Shown: positions 11,338 to 23,550 of the stretch, piece by piece | How positions within the stretch are numbered: position 1 is the first letter of the stretch | Layout of the letters: every line of letters starts with the position of its first letter | Assembly: GCA_023213395.1 (NCBI GenBank) | Contig: CM041465.1 | Span: 243,047,741 to 243,111,740, forward strand | From: Cycas panzhihuaensis | Taxonomy: Eukaryota > Cycadophyta | Length of the DNA: 64,000 nucleotides | Reading direction: 5' to 3' | Position numbers and translations under genes: made by a program | The notes under the pieces: model-generated | The model's database searches: none | Seen by the model: only the letters and a program-made list of their open reading frames with translations | What the model was told of the DNA's origin: nothing

Positions 11338-12490
11338 TTACACATAGAATTTCTTTAGGAACTTACAATTTACAACCTTCTCAAACTCAAGACCTTCTAG
11401 AGTTGTGATCGTGTAGGAGTTGTTATCAAGGCTTTCAATAATGATAGAAGGACCAACCCATTTAGGTTTGAATTTAGACAAGTGATCATGGATATATTCC
11501 AACTTGAGGATGTGCTCCCTAGGGTGCAAAGGACAAGGGTGAAGGCATTTGTTGCATGTTTTTTGTGCCCTAGCTTTAGAGGTGAGATTTACTTGATACG
11601 CAGTCAAGTATTTCTCATCTAAAGCTTCCAGGTCTAGGAGGCAAGCCTGATGATAGGACTCCTTGTCAATAAGACCTTGAAGGGAAACCTGTAAGGAAGG
11701 GATTTCAACTTTTAATAGTAGGACTGCCTCAGTTCCATACATAAGGGAGAACTGGGTCATCCCTGTGGCTATGCATATGGAAGTGTAGTATACCCATAGG
11801 GTAGAAGGAAGTTAAAGATGCCAATCATTTTTAGATTAGATGATTGTTTTCTTCAAGATGTTTATGAGGGTTTTATTAAAAGATTCTATTTGGCCATTGG
11901 CCTGGGGGTAATAGCGAGAGGAAGTTTTGTGAGATATCCCAAATCTCTCAAAAACTTCATCTATTTCGTTATTACAAAAGGGGGTTTTGTTATCTATGAT
12001 CAAGATGTCAGGAACCCCAAATCGATAAATGATATGCTGATAGACAAAAGTAGCTATCATCTTACCAGGAGTAGAGGATAGGGGGACCACTTTGGCCCAT
12101 TTAGTGAAGTATTCTATCACAGTTAAGATGGACTTGTGTTGTGATAAAGAGGGAGGGGTTATGGCCCCAATGAGGTCTAATCCCCATTAGGAGAAAGGCC
12201 ATGGAGATATAACGGGGTGTAAGGCCTTGAAAGGTAAGTGGATAACATTGGCATACTCTTGACACTTATGAAACCATAAGGCATAGGTATGGGCATCCTT
12301 GAAGAGGGACAACCAATAGTAACCCATGCGAAGGATCCTCTAGGCCATGGATTGGCCCTTGTAAATGCCGTTATGGCACTCACAAAGTATCTGGCCCACC
12401 TTGTCAAGATTGATGCAGTGGAGGAGGATCCCATCAAAAGCCCCCTTATACAATACTTCTTCTATGAGGAAGTACTGCCTGGCAGTAGCC
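11338..12490 (-). pseudogene. T1 integrase, broken
   Basis: It would insert the cDNA into chromosomal DNA. In order on the minus strand: a zinc-binding part near 12290-12400 (ECHNGIYKG, RMGYYWLSLF, HKCQEYA); the first catalytic Asp in WGLDLIGAI near 12160-12180; YFTKWAKVVP near 12090-12110; the second Asp in IIDNKTPF near 11985-12010; and the catalytic Glu in YYPQANGQIESFNK near 11870-11910. The C-terminal part follows (MTQFSLMYGTEAVLL at 11716-11760, then GPSIIIE, YTITTLEG near the end). All three catalytic residues are kept although frameshifts and a stop before WGLDL break the frame. No chromodomain is seen, which fits a Tat-like rather than a chromovirus element. Confidence 0.85.
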
Positions 12491-12639
12491 CAAATGCATG
12501 ACCTTACCTTATCACTAGCATTAGGATGGTGCTGTTGCTCAGTAAGGTATCATATAATATCCCCATACCATTCACTAGTGGTCAATAAATGGGAGGGACG
12601 AGTCTTGAATAGAAAAAAATGGGTTCGTTTAGTATGGAG

Positions 12640-14134
12640 TCATCAATAGGAGAATTAGAACAGTTAGGGATAATGGTGTCATCCAATTATTCAGCAACCA
12701 CCATATCTTTCTTTAATTTCCTATTAACAATTTAGAGATCAAATTATTAATGGAGGATGGCCCACTTACTGATCTTACCTATCAAGTTAGATCGGGTTAG
12801 TAGATACCTCAAGGTATTAGATTGGACCATCACTCAAGTAGTATTTTTAAGCAAGTAGTGCCTGAACCTCTTGGTGGAATGCACCAAGGTGAGACACTCC
12901 TTCTTAGTAATGGAGTAGCTAAGCTCATTAATAACTAGGGTATGACTAATGAAGTAGATGACTCTCTCAAGTCCTGAGTCATCCTCTTGGGTGAGCATGG
13001 CCCCCAAGGACTCATCAGTGGCCAAGGTGTAAAGACTGAAAGGTCTATCAAAGAGAGGGAGTGCTAAGTTAGGGTAAAAGATAAGGCTCTTTTGAGCTCC
13101 TCGAAGGCTTCCTAGGCCTTTGAAGACCAAACAAATGGGGCCCCTTTGTTTAATAGGCTAGTGAGGGGTTTTGCATTTATGGCAAATTTTGCCAAGAAAT
13201 ACCTAAGAAAGCCTAATCTACCTAAGAATGACTTGATTTGTCATTGGATCTTAGGGGTAGGCATGTCGAAGATGGCCTTGACTTTGTCAGGATCAATTTA
13301 GATTCCTTGTTTTGAGATAAGGAAACCAAGGAGTTTGCCAACTGTGATAGTAAACATACATTTAAGGGGGTTTAGGCTTACATGGTATTTGTGATATTAG
13401 GTGAAGATGGCTCACAAATCGCTAGGATGGTGGGCCCTTATGCGTAAAAGGCCCATCATGTCGTCCATGGAAACCTTAAGGGTTTTATTAATAAGGTCAT
13501 GAAAGATAAATTACATCACCCTTTGATAAGTGGCACATGTATTCTTTAGCCCAAAGGGTATCGCTTTGTAAGTGAAGGTGCCCCAAGGATTGGTGAAGCC
13601 CATTTTATGATAGTCTTTGAGAGAGATTTGGATCTAGTTATACCCATAGAAGCTATCCATTAAGGACATGACTTTGAATCTAGTAGTTCAATCAATGATC
13701 TAATGGATAAAGGGAAGAGGAAAGTTATCTTTAGGACACACATTATTAATGTCATAGAAGTCAATGTATATCTGAATCATGCCATTCTTTTTAATAACAA
13801 GAATGATGTATGAGACCCAATTAGGGTAGTCGATCGAGGTGATTAACCCTGCATCTAAGAGTTTCTCAACTTCCATCTTCATGACAGTTGAAAGCTAAGG
13901 ATGAAGAGGGTGTTATTTTTGTCACACAATGTGAGCACCCAAAATGGTAGTGAGATTATAGGTGATGATAGAAGGGTCTATTCCCTTCATGTTAGAGTAG
14001 TCCCACACAAAGATGTTATAGAATTCTTGGAAGAGAAGGGTGTATTCCTTCATTTCCTTAGGAGAACACTCCACTCCCATCTTGATAACCTTACCAGTGA
14101 CAAGGACGATGTCCTTGATTGCCCCCATATACAT
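12640..14134 (-). pseudogene. T1 reverse transcriptase and RNase H, broken
   Basis: It would copy the element RNA into DNA. An N-terminal part at 13922-14134 includes FYNIFVWDYSNMKGIDP, typical of the segment before Ty3 RT fingers. At 13700-13882 come VEKLLDAGLI, YPNWVS, VIKKNG, DFYDINN and CPKDNFPLPFI, matching the RT fingers. The YxDD box has become SMDDMMG (plus-strand complement at 13454-13471), keeping both Asp residues. RNase H follows at 12834-13130 with LYTLATDESLGAML, VIYFISHTL, YSITKKECL and RHYLL. The tail continues to about 12640. Several stops and frameshifts make it nonfunctional. Confidence 0.85.
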
Positions 14135-14908
14135 GGCATTCCCTTCTTAGAAGTGAAGGGGGGCTTGGTTGATAAGAGGGTACGAAGAAGATAAAGATGG
14201 AATTGGGTTAGCTAAGAACAACCCAATAGCTAAGATCTTATGGTGACTAGGAGGAAGATTAGGTGTGGAGCCTACTAAGTGCTCTAGTAGGGCCTTGTCA
14301 TCCTCAAAGCAATATATCCCATGGATAATCGTGTTTCGAGAAGATGAGGGGTGAGGAGTAGGAGTGGCAGGGCCATAGTAATCTATCCACTACTCCACGT
14401 TGTCAGGAGACTCTTCAGAAGAGTGAGAAGGTGACCTCTTGTGATAGGTGACAAGAGGTTCCCTTGTCTCATCACTTGAGGAGGGTGATGAAGTGCAAGA
14501 TAAGGTGATATGAGAAATCACACAAGACAAGAGCAATGACATGCAGCTCAGGAGGAGGACTAGGCTCCTTGATGGAAGAGATTTTAGGTCAGAACTTGAA
14601 ATGAAGAGAGTACCCTCTACTCATGTTTAGGAAGGATATGGGATGAGGGAGGTCCTCATCCTCACCGTCAGACTCATTATCGCTTAGCATGGTGAGGTAC
14701 CTATAGCTTCCTACACTAATAGGGATGAAATGGATAAGGTTCGAGGAAGTAGAGGATAAGCCTTCTTCTAGATAAGGCAAACTAGGAATGTTGATAGAAC
14801 AAGCAAAGGCATGGGTGGATGGGCCCTTATCGCCCGGGATTGTTTAGTGGGAGGAGGTTCCTAGGAGATAACCTCCATTCACCCCTCATGGACAAATTTA
14901 AGTTGCCC
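14135..14908 (-). pseudogene. T1 linker between protease and RT
   Basis: Contains an acidic stretch at 14589-14780 (SVGSYRYLTMLSDNESDGED, then LPHPISFLN) that is closely matched by T2 at 63270-63400 in the opposite orientation. The match shows it was part of the translated polyprotein. No catalytic motif is seen. T2 loses everything that follows from the equivalent of about 14270. Confidence 0.6.
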
Positions 14909-15180
14909 CTAATGGTACGAGCACACGACTCCCATTTGATTGAGCCATGGGCATCCCAACAAGAGGTTGTAGTCTATGTCTACATCAAGGACTATGATAT
15001 CGGCAAGGACATTTTTATTGTTGAGAGTGAGGAGAATGGAAACTGGCCCTAAGGGTATCTTCTCACTACTATCGTAGCCTTGACAATGCCATGGGACCAA
15101 TTCAAGGGCCAATATGCCTAACTCTTACATGATGCACAAGGGCATAGCATTAAGAGAAGAACCATCATCTACAATGTTCC
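14909..15180 (-). pseudogene. T1 aspartic protease, broken
   Basis: This would be the polyprotein-processing enzyme. The active-site region reads VDDGSSLNAMP (about 15140-15175), with DDG where retroviral proteases have DS/TG. Tat-like proteases commonly have such a D-x-G-S-x-N variant. Downstream come LVPWHCQGYDSS, VLADIIVLDVDIDYN and LLGCPWL, typical of the fold's second half. A stop separates the active site from the rest. T2 has the same region at 62805-63077. Confidence 0.7.
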
Positions 15181-15879
15181 TTTAAAGGGTGCATTCATGT
15201 GTGTCTATAGATATGGTGAAGGGGTAGTGCCACTAACATTCCCTTTCATTGGTTAGAGGGAGATCTTTAAGATCAAATAAGATAATGGGTTAACGACTTG
15301 GGGAAACACCCAAGGCATGAACCAAAGTGTCAACCAACCCTAGAGTTTCTAAGAGAAGAGTATATTGCTCTAGGCAACTTCTTAAGACATCTATTATAGG
15401 CATCCCCATGGCCATGATGTTAATCTCATTAATGATAGAGAAGGGCTTCCCCTTTGCAGTAAGTTGGGGAAGTGCCCTTCAAAAATTGTAACGACTAGGG
15501 CACATGAGAATGGTCTTGGGAAGCAAGGGGATCTTTGAAGAAGGGATTTCTAGAGGAGGATCGAGATGAGGAGTAGAAGAAGTACTAGTTGCTTCTTTGG
15601 CTACTTGGGACTGGATCAAAGCATATAAGGGTGTGGTCTCAAGTATTTGAATAACTCTCTTTCCTTTGTTTCAGGATCAAGAAGGGGAAGTAGTCTAGTG
15701 GCAAGAATCAGAAGAAGAGGAAGAGTTCCTTACACCTTTCCCCTTAGCTTGTGTAGGGCCAGGGTTAGGGGACCTTCCTCTATTCTAATTCCCTTTTTGA
15801 TGGGTGTTGCAATCATGTTCCCTATGTTTGGGAAAAGGATCCTTATGGATGGGCTAGTCTAGATTGGGTCTATATGGTA
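15181..15879 (-). pseudogene. T1 region between gag zinc knuckle and protease
   Basis: Corresponds to 62081-62800 of T2. A shared block is Pro/Ser/Lys-rich and carries a segment equivalent to T2's MFGKRILVDGLV-like frame (complement at 15647-15862). No catalytic motif is seen. I read it as the gag-to-protease part of the polyprotein. Confidence 0.45.
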
Positions 15880-18000
15880 GGGGAGGAGTCACAATATGGG
15901 GCAACTTTGGGGTATTGGGCTCTACATTATGAGTCCTTATGAAAGCATTCACCATGAACAGAACACCACTTCCTCTCTAAGGAAGGGTCTGTTTTCCTTG
16001 TTTGAGAAGGTTGTATATTATTGCCCTTAAGAGGTGTGGCTTGAAGAATCTTAATGGACAAATTTATGGGAAGTAGGTACTGAAGGGACTTGGAGTTTAA
16101 GCTCCTTCATTATACATTCAAAAAAATATATGGCAGAGATTAAAGGGTCCAAGGTCTTCTATGTCAAATGAGATGAAGACCTAAGAGGTTGTTTTATTTT
16201 GGTATCGCAAGGTGGAGTAGGTGTTTTAAGCCATTGTGAGGACCTAAGAGGCTTCTTAAGACCCTCTTAGATCTTAATGGACTTAAGAGCCAAGAACTTA
16301 GCTATGGCAGAGTTGCATATTATTGCCTCCATCTTAAGGACTTTAACATAGACTTCAGAATGAAAGGCATTAATAAAAAGATCTCTCTTTTACTCCTTAG
16401 GCAAGGTTGCCTTCATGGGATGGAGAAGATCATGGAAACATCTCATAAAATGATGATTCATCTCATCGTGACCTTGTTTAAGAGATAAGAGAGCCTTCAT
16501 TCCACTCTCAAAGGGATGAGCTACATCAAAATAATTGATGAATTCATCAACAAGTTGCTGGAATGAGTGGATAGAGTGTGCAGGAAGGTGATGGAACCAT
16601 TAAGAGCATCACCTTGGAAAGAGTATGGAAAATATTTCATTAGAATGTGGTCATATACCCAATAATCAATGCATGCCATAAAAAAGCTTCTAATGTGCTT
16701 CGTTAGGTCTTGTGAGGATGTCCCATCAAATTTAGGTACCTCGGGAGAGTGAGGCAATAAGTCAGTTCTTAATGCCTCAATGGATAAGGGAGTTGATCTA
16801 TAATCCTTGAAGGGATGTGCCCTTGATTAGACCATAAGATCAACGAAAGATAGAGGAGGAGGTGGGGCAGGGTGCTCAAATCCTCCTTGCGAGACTTGGT
16901 TTGGAAGGGGATATGCACTTCCTCCTATTTGGTGGGAGGGAACTAATCTCACATTTGAAGGGATTGGAAGAGGAGAGGATGGGTATAAGGGACCCATCCC
17001 TCCTTGGTATGCCCCTTGTTGAAAGGGGGCTTGAGAAGAGGCACCTTAGGAGGGGGCTTGCCCCCTTTATAAAGGTGCCACATAAGGAGCATACAAAGAT
17101 GGAACAGAAGGATGTAGAACCAAATTTTGCCTATATGGGTTACCTGTAGGTGGCATGACACCATAAATGCAAAAGATCCGCTACATAAACACAGAGGGAT
17201 TCCCCTTATCGTGCCCCCATGGTTGGGAAGTATATCCTGGGGGCACATAAAGGTAAGGATCCCTAGGTTTGGGAGTGTGTGGGGATTGGTCCCATGCAAC
17301 TATAAGTAGGGGGATATATGGGTCCTCTAGATTTAATGGGAGGTAGATGGACTCTGATCGGTTGGGGCATAATCATTTGGCTAGAGGGAGGTATACTCAA
17401 CCCAAGTTAGGAAGAGGGTATACCTTGGGTGGTCCCTAAGGATATGGACCACAAGGAGAGGAAGACATAATGAGGGATACCCCTATTTTGGGTAAGGGAG
17501 TCAAACAAGATAAATGTGGTAGTGTGAATGTAGAGGATAGAAGTGTTATGCTTTGCAAGATTCTATCCAACCACTTAGGACATGATTAGAGGCTATCCAC
17601 TTGGAAGCACTGGTTAAGTGCTTCAACCATGTCCATAGAAGGGGTATCCACCTAATCATATGAGGTCGAAGGATCCTTATATGAAGCAGACCCCATGGGG
17701 TAGTCTTCATGAGGATCGCCACTAGGGTGGTGATACTCCAAGGGAGAAGATACTTCCACTTCATGAGTGGAGAGGTGATAGAATTGGGAGTGCTCTTGAT
17801 CACCTAGGTAGAAGATAAGGTCCTCATCCTCTTGGGTGGGCCCTTGGAAGGAAGTGGGTGGTTGGTGGGATTTAGAGACATAGGTGTGATATGCCCAATC
17901 TGAAGTAAATCCTTCCACGATCAATTTAGAATCCAACGATGGAAGGGAGTAGTAAGAAGAGTCTTCTAACGAAGGAGGGAGGCCTCATAAATGATGAGAG
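15880..18000 (-). pseudogene. T1 gag, broken
   Basis: It would form the virus-like particle shell and bind the RNA. The N-terminal part (17652-17936) is rich in Asp, Glu, Ser and His; the next part (about 16870-17400) is Pro/Gly-rich. The capsid-like core is at 16521-16757 with VPKFDGTSSQD, IRSFFMACIDYW and YFPYSFQGDAL, the usual plant retrotransposon gag pattern. A zinc-knuckle-like end near 15910-15990 reads WCSVHGECFHKDS, then C. T2 has the same order at 60010-62080. Stops and frameshifts are frequent. The true start is uncertain: an ATG lies at 17936, but similarity with T2 extends to about 18000. Confidence 0.75.
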
Positions 18001-18152
18001 AATCATCACATATAAGTCTTTCCCTAGGGGTTGAAAGAAAAAGAGATGGTAAAATGGTAAGAATTGGGGGCCACCCAATAAATCAAGGAGAGCTGCCATA
18101 AGAGAAGTAGCACTAACAGATTAGAGAAAATGATAGATCCCTTACTAACGAG

Positions 18153-18170
18153 TCCCTAGCATGGTCACCA
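18153..18170 (-). other. T1 primer-binding site
   Basis: The minus strand reads 'tggtgaccatgctaggga', one base inside the 5' LTR. It begins TGG, as expected for pairing with a tRNA CCA end. It resembles the arginine-tRNA-type sites I know from other Tat elements, but the tRNA cannot be fixed without a search. Confidence 0.7.
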
Positions 18171-18171
18171 A

Positions 18172-21100
18172 TGGACTCACACCTCTAAGGGTCACCAGGT
18201 TGGAAGAGATCAAGCCAATATAACTAATAACTTCGTGGCTAAGGATCTATAAGGATAAAGAAGAATAATCACCCACAAAGGGTATTCATGCATCAGAATG
18301 CAGGTTTGAGGACCCATAAATGGCATACAAACTCCCTTCCAGGTAACACCTCCTTGATTCAAAGCTACGATAAAAGAGGGATCTCATCGGTTTGCCAAGT
18401 AATCTCTAAAAGGACCCTCCCATCCTCAATGGCCAAGGAAGGAGGGTGAAGGTGAAGGCTTACCTCCTCTCATGAAGAGGGGATGAGTGGGGCAAGCCCT
18501 AACCAAAAGGAGAGAAGACTCGCATACAAGCCATAAGTGGCTAGCGATATGAGTGAATGAGGAAGGAGTTGGGCTAAAGAACAAACTTTGGGCTAAAGGG
18601 TGAAGCTAAGGGAGGCTTTTCTAAAAGAGAGGAAAGATAACCTTAAGAGGAGACATCCTCAAGGTGCTTACACCTAAAATAGGGGTTAGGTGTAGGATAT
18701 AAAATAAGGTATATTGTTCTTACATTTATTTTTGTTATGTAGTAAGGTAATGTAGGAGTTTAGGTTATTATTGTTCATATTTTATTTTTTAACAGTAAGG
18801 AAAATGAACTCAAAAGAAATAATACACTCACTCTCTCTTCCCTAAATACTAACCTCCATGTCCTTATCTTTCATAATCATAGGAAGAAATAAGGCCAAGC
18901 AAGCAACCAAGGAAAAGAATGCAAGTGTGAAATACAAACCTACTCAATAATGTGTAAGAGAAAAGCAAGGTGTAAATGGAAAAATGCACAACCTATCTCA
19001 TCCAAATCCTAGAAGAGACGAGGGTTTAGACGAGAAGGTAAATAAGTAAATATGTGATTAGAGAGAGGCAACACCTATTGGTGTAAGTTAACTATCTTTC
19101 CCTTATGCATTTGAATGAGGTAAGTAACAACAAACAATAGAATGCAAGTTGTATATTCCTTTCTTCTTTCTTTCTCATTTGGGAATAAAAAGAGGGAAAA
19201 GGAGGAGAAGAAGAAGGGCAAGGTAGAAAAGCATACTTAGAAATCAAACGGTCAGTGTGTCAACTTCCTCACTTCCTTTATGGTCCAACCTTGCCTCCTT
19301 GACGTGCCTTACTATGGATGGTGTGGTAAAAGAAGCACCAGCAAGAGGGGGATTCCTTACATTCCCCAATACTCAAATGTAAAAAGAAACCAAAAGGAAA
19401 ATAATGGAATACCTCTATTTAGAATTTTAAAGCATAATAATAACGACAGGGAAAGGAAGACATACCTACAACAAAGGTCTTTGCTCACTTCGAAGCATAT
19501 GGAACCTACACAACACAAAGTTTACCCTTCCTAAGGGGCACTAATTATGTGTGGGAGTAAGTGCATACAAGGAAATATATATGTATATATGTGTTCCTCT
19601 TTAAAGAGAAAAAGGGAAAAGATGATAGGCTTAACAATTATATATCAAATAACAAAACATGTAATGTTATTGTTATTCCACCTTATATGCTTAACAAATA
19701 GATAATGTGGGAAAAAGGTGAGTGAAAGGGAAAAAGATGGTTAGCCTTGGAATGGATAACCCTCCCAACTAAAAGTCCACATATCCCTAAGCACTCAAGC
19801 CAATGGCTAAAAAGGTTAAGACCACTCAATAGTAAGAGCATAACAACTTTTTTGTATGGAAGGAAAAGTTGCAAGAAAGCTACCAAAGTTGCAAAAATTG
19901 CAAAAGTTTCAAAGTGCAACTTTTACAAGATTTTGCAAGAGCAAGAGCTAAAAAGACACAAATGAGGGCTGATTAATAGGTTATATGGAGCTCTTAGTGG
20001 CTAGTTGTAGGTGTAGCAAGGGGCTGCTAATGCTACAATTGACATAACTCCCTACTCCAAAAGTTTTTGGGTAAGCAAGGAAGGTATAAGGAATGAAAAG
20101 GGAAAGAGAGAAGGGGGCTACCCTTAAGTAGAAGGCGTATGGGTGCGAAACCCTACCTAAAACTCCTTTCACTCTCCCGCAGACCACTTTTCCTATTAGC
20201 TCCTTAGATGGACCCTGAGAAAACTTTGGGGAGGAAGAGGAGGAGCCAACGAAAAGGAGGATTTGCCTCCCAGTAAAGAAAAATGAAGTAGGACTTCACA
20301 TATATAAACAAGAAAAGACAAGTAGAAGGACACTTGTGTTATGAAATAAGGGAGCAAGGGCTAGTCTATAAATACCTAGTAAGGATAGATCTAAGGCATA
20401 TCTTCCAGGTAACTGGCTGAAAGGGGGGGATCCCTTTGGGGTATTGCTAGAAAATCCCTATAGTACCATAGAAAAGAAGCATAACTTGTAGAGAAAATGA
20501 TGCATGAGGCTTGGTAAGCTGTTTGGAACATGGCTCAGTCTCAACTATCCCTGCTACAGACCTATAACTCATATTTTCTATCCTATAGAAACTAATAGCT
20601 GAAGTGTGGAGCAAGTACTATAGGGTTGAAGCTTGTTTCAATACTTGTTAAGAAGAGAGGAGAAAAAAGAGAGTAAGAAGAGAGTAAATAAGGTGAATTC
20701 TTGGGTTTTAAACCCAACCCTATCCCAACAAGTGATTAGGATTCACCCTGGGTGGGAAATAGTCCACTACCATGTTGTAATTTCATATATAATATGAAAT
20801 TATCCATGGCTAGACAAAAAAAGAGTTTTTAACAGTCACACCATTGCAAACTTTGTGGTACTATGTAATTTGTAGTGGTGCCATAGAGTTTATAGTAGTG
20901 TGGCTAAGACTAAGGGGAAGACAGAAGCTGGAGAGTCCTAGAGGCTTCTAAGAGAGGGGTCCTAGACCCTAAGAGAGCATAATGTAATGACAAGGTAGTA
21001 AGGAGGGGTCAAAGGACCCAAAGGGGCCAAAATAGGCAAAAATATAGTCCTCGAGGACTCCTAAAAGAGACAAGTGGTGCATAAGGGTGACAATCAAGCC

Positions 21101-21421
21101 TAAATAGGGTGTTAGGGGTTATGTCATGTCATGAAATGATGCGAGATGGGCTACAGGAGCCAAAAGTTCTTAGGGGCACATGGAGATATGACGAAGGGTC
21201 ATGGAGTTCCATGGGATATGAATCCCAAGTCATCATGGGCTAAAAAGTATCAAGATGCAGTGTGAATATGCAACAAATGCATAATGATTACACACTCAAC
21301 TAATTAATGTGTAATGTGCCTCTACCGATAAATCTATAAAGCTGGTGGGAGTGAGGATAGAAGCATACTTGTACTTGCCTAAGTTAGGTTACCCATATCC
21401 ATTCTTGGAAGCCAAGAAACA
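18172..21421 (-). repeat. T1 5' LTR (3250 bp)
   Basis: Direct repeat of 3036-6468 without the 195-bp insertion. In element orientation it begins TGTTTCTTGG (complement at 21412-21421) and ends CCA (complement at 18172-18174). Being upstream of gag it would have held the promoter. It contains the 9-base-period repeat near 19860-19925 and the U3 repeat unit near 20845-20905. Confidence 0.85.
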
Positions 21422-21426
21422 ATACC
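21422..21426. repeat. Target site duplication of T1, right copy
   Basis: ATACC, identical to 3031-3035, directly after the T1 terminus 'gaaaca'. Confidence 0.8.
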
Positions 21427-21769
21427 AAATAAGTTAAAGGGTGGATGGGGATGTGGATGAAGGCCTATAAAATGTTTTGAAGTTGCAATTATACAACCAC
21501 TCCCTAAGTGGTTGTAAAGGTTCCTTCAATCTTCAACTCCTCCATCTTTTGTTATTCTCCTTCTTTTATCCTAGCTTTCTGCTTCCTCTACCCTACAAGA
21601 ACTAATTTTAATAGGGCATATTTTCACATATGTCTTACCTAGCCAAATAACCACTTCTAGTATGTAAACCCCTTCAATAGGGGTAAGTATGCCTTCACTT
21701 CTAATTAGCATACCCCTAACCTATTACTATACCTACTCCTTCTTATCCTTCAACCATACCCTTTCTCAT
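21427..21769 (+). other. Leader of element T0, second part
   Basis: Continuation of the sequence interrupted at 3030. It is gene-free. A 9-bp inverted repeat (acaaccact and agtggttgt, 21493-21515) could form a small hairpin. It ends where the TB LTR begins, and CTCAT at 21765-21769 would be the TB target duplication if TB inserted here. Confidence 0.4.
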
Positions 21770-23344
21770 TAGAAGTGTACCTCTGAGGGGTCATTATGGA
21801 TGAGAGCTCCTAAGTTGGTATTATAACTACAATAGAGACCTAGAAACCTCAATAAAGAGGATAGGTTACCCTTAAAGGGTGTATGCACGTCATAATGCAG
21901 GTTTGAGGACCTGCAAATAGTGTTATGACTTTCCCTTTTTCTTAGTACCTTCTTGGATTTAGTTGGGCAAAGAGGGACCCTCAGATAGCTGAATAACCTA
22001 AAGAAAGGAGTTGTCCTATCCTCATAGGGAAGGGAGAGATTCTAGTCCTTTCAGGAAAGGGGGGCAAGAAGAAAAGAAGGGGTGGTGATAAAGAGAGAGA
22101 TAGGTTAGGAAGGCCCACTCACAACCTAGGAATAGGTCAAAATAAAGAATGGAAGTGAGCCATGAGTATGTTGAGGCTATGAGGTTGTAAGGTCTTCTCA
22201 AGTAACCAAGAGGAACTAAGGGGTTTTCGAGTTTGGAAACCCATATGGTTCTGAGAAGAATGCCTTATCACTAATGAAGTGACATTCTTCTCTGGTAAAA
22301 CGTAAATATTGTCAAAGGAAACAAACAAGTAACAACCAATATCAGCAACAAACATGCAAAGTAAATGCATAACCTTTCTTGTCTATGTTTCCTAACTTCT
22401 TTTATTCTTTTAAATGAATGCAATATAAACTAAGAACGATAAAGAAGGAAGAGGAAAGGATGGGATGTAAGGGGGTGCCTTGTGTAGGTCACCTCCCCTT
22501 TGATAGGTGGAGGATTGAGCTCACTAAGCAAACAGAAAGTGGAAAATGCTTTCTATATGTATGTATTATGATCATGCAATCTCATCCCTCCCCCCTCTTT
22601 TTAAACAATGCAATAAAGGAAAACAATTTTAAGGAAGTGAAGAAAGTTTAGACTTTTATGTTCTTTTCTTTCCTTTATGGACTAGGCAAATGGGATAGGT
22701 GAAAAATATAGGAGGAGGGAAGAGTGCATAGCAAAGTGTGCACCTAGATGAGGTAGTTGGTATTGTGGCTGCATGCTCCTTTATCACCTCTCTTTGTTCC
22801 ACATTTCCACGAGTTGGTCTCGCTTTCGTTGTCATGAAAGTTGTTGAAGATGGAGGGAGGGGCTCTCTTACCTTCCCCTCATCCTCCAAATGGGGCTTAC
22901 TTATTGTCCTCGAAATGCTTGAAGCTATAAATAAACAATAGGAATGAAATGAAATGGTAGAACCCCAAAAACAAGTCAAAAAAGAAAGAGGATAATACCT
23001 TTTGGTGTGATGCCACTTGCTTGCATAAGAGATCAACTGACCTTATACTATGGTAGATACCTGCAAACCCTTATGAGCAAATAACATATGCATACATGTA
23101 CATGTATATGACCATGTGTGTGCCTATGTTTCACTTTGGTAATAATGGATATTTCCTTCTTGTAACAAAGGAGGAATAGTAACAATTAGTATACCATTTT
23201 CCTTACACATATCAATATCCTTATACAACCACAAAAGGAGAAAGGGGGTTGATAGGAAGAAAAGTTAGTAGCCTCGAGATGGCTAGCTCCTATGCATGAA
23301 ACACCTCCTAAGTAGCTAGGTGTAGTGGATCAAATGGAAGTAAA

Positions 23345-23550
23345 TAATTTGGACAAAACATGTACAAGGGTTTGTAAAAGTTGTAAGTATTGCAAAAACC
23401 ATAAATGTTGCAAAAGTTGTAAATATTGCTAAGATTACAAATGTCACATAGAATGTAAATATTGCAAAGGTTGTAAATACTACAAAGGTTATGAATGTTG
23501 CAAAGGATGAAAAGGTTGCAAAAATTTGTAAGTACCATAAGAACCATACC
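23345..23550. repeat. Expanded 9-base-period repeat in the TB LTR
   Basis: Degenerate repeats of the unit 'gttgcaaaa' or 'gttgtaaat', about 18-20 units. The same position in the other Tat-like LTRs holds shorter versions: 4921-4985, 19860-19925, 51745-51815, and in the opposite orientation 58095-58170. The period is a multiple of three, so every frame through it gives a repeating peptide (Asn-Ile-Tyr-Asn-like or Phe-Ala-Thr-Phe-like). This explains the open frames seen there. Confidence 0.7.

Larger units (their letters stand above)
3036..21421 (-). mobile_element. T1: complete Tat-like Ty3/gypsy retrotransposon, 18.4 kb, minus strand
   Basis: Two long direct repeats (3036-6468 and 18172-21421) bracket, on the minus strand, a primer-binding site, gag, protease, RT-RNase H and integrase. 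These are followed by an antisense gene, a second RNase H, a polypurine tract and the 3' LTR. The whole is flanked by ATACC. Long LTRs, great length, a second archaeal-type RNase H and extra open frames between integrase and 3' LTR are known traits of the Tat lineage. Every reading frame is broken, so the copy is dead. The two LTRs differ by many substitutions and by one 195-bp insertion in the left copy, so the insertion event is old. Confidence 0.88.

Noticed and set aside
12177-12649. Overlapping plus-strand frames opposite integrase
   Set aside because: They are shadows of the minus-strand integrase zinc-binding region, which carries the recognisable motifs.
22656-23036. 126-codon frame in the TB LTR
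   Set aside because: Not conserved in the T1, TC or T2 LTRs and no domain recognised.
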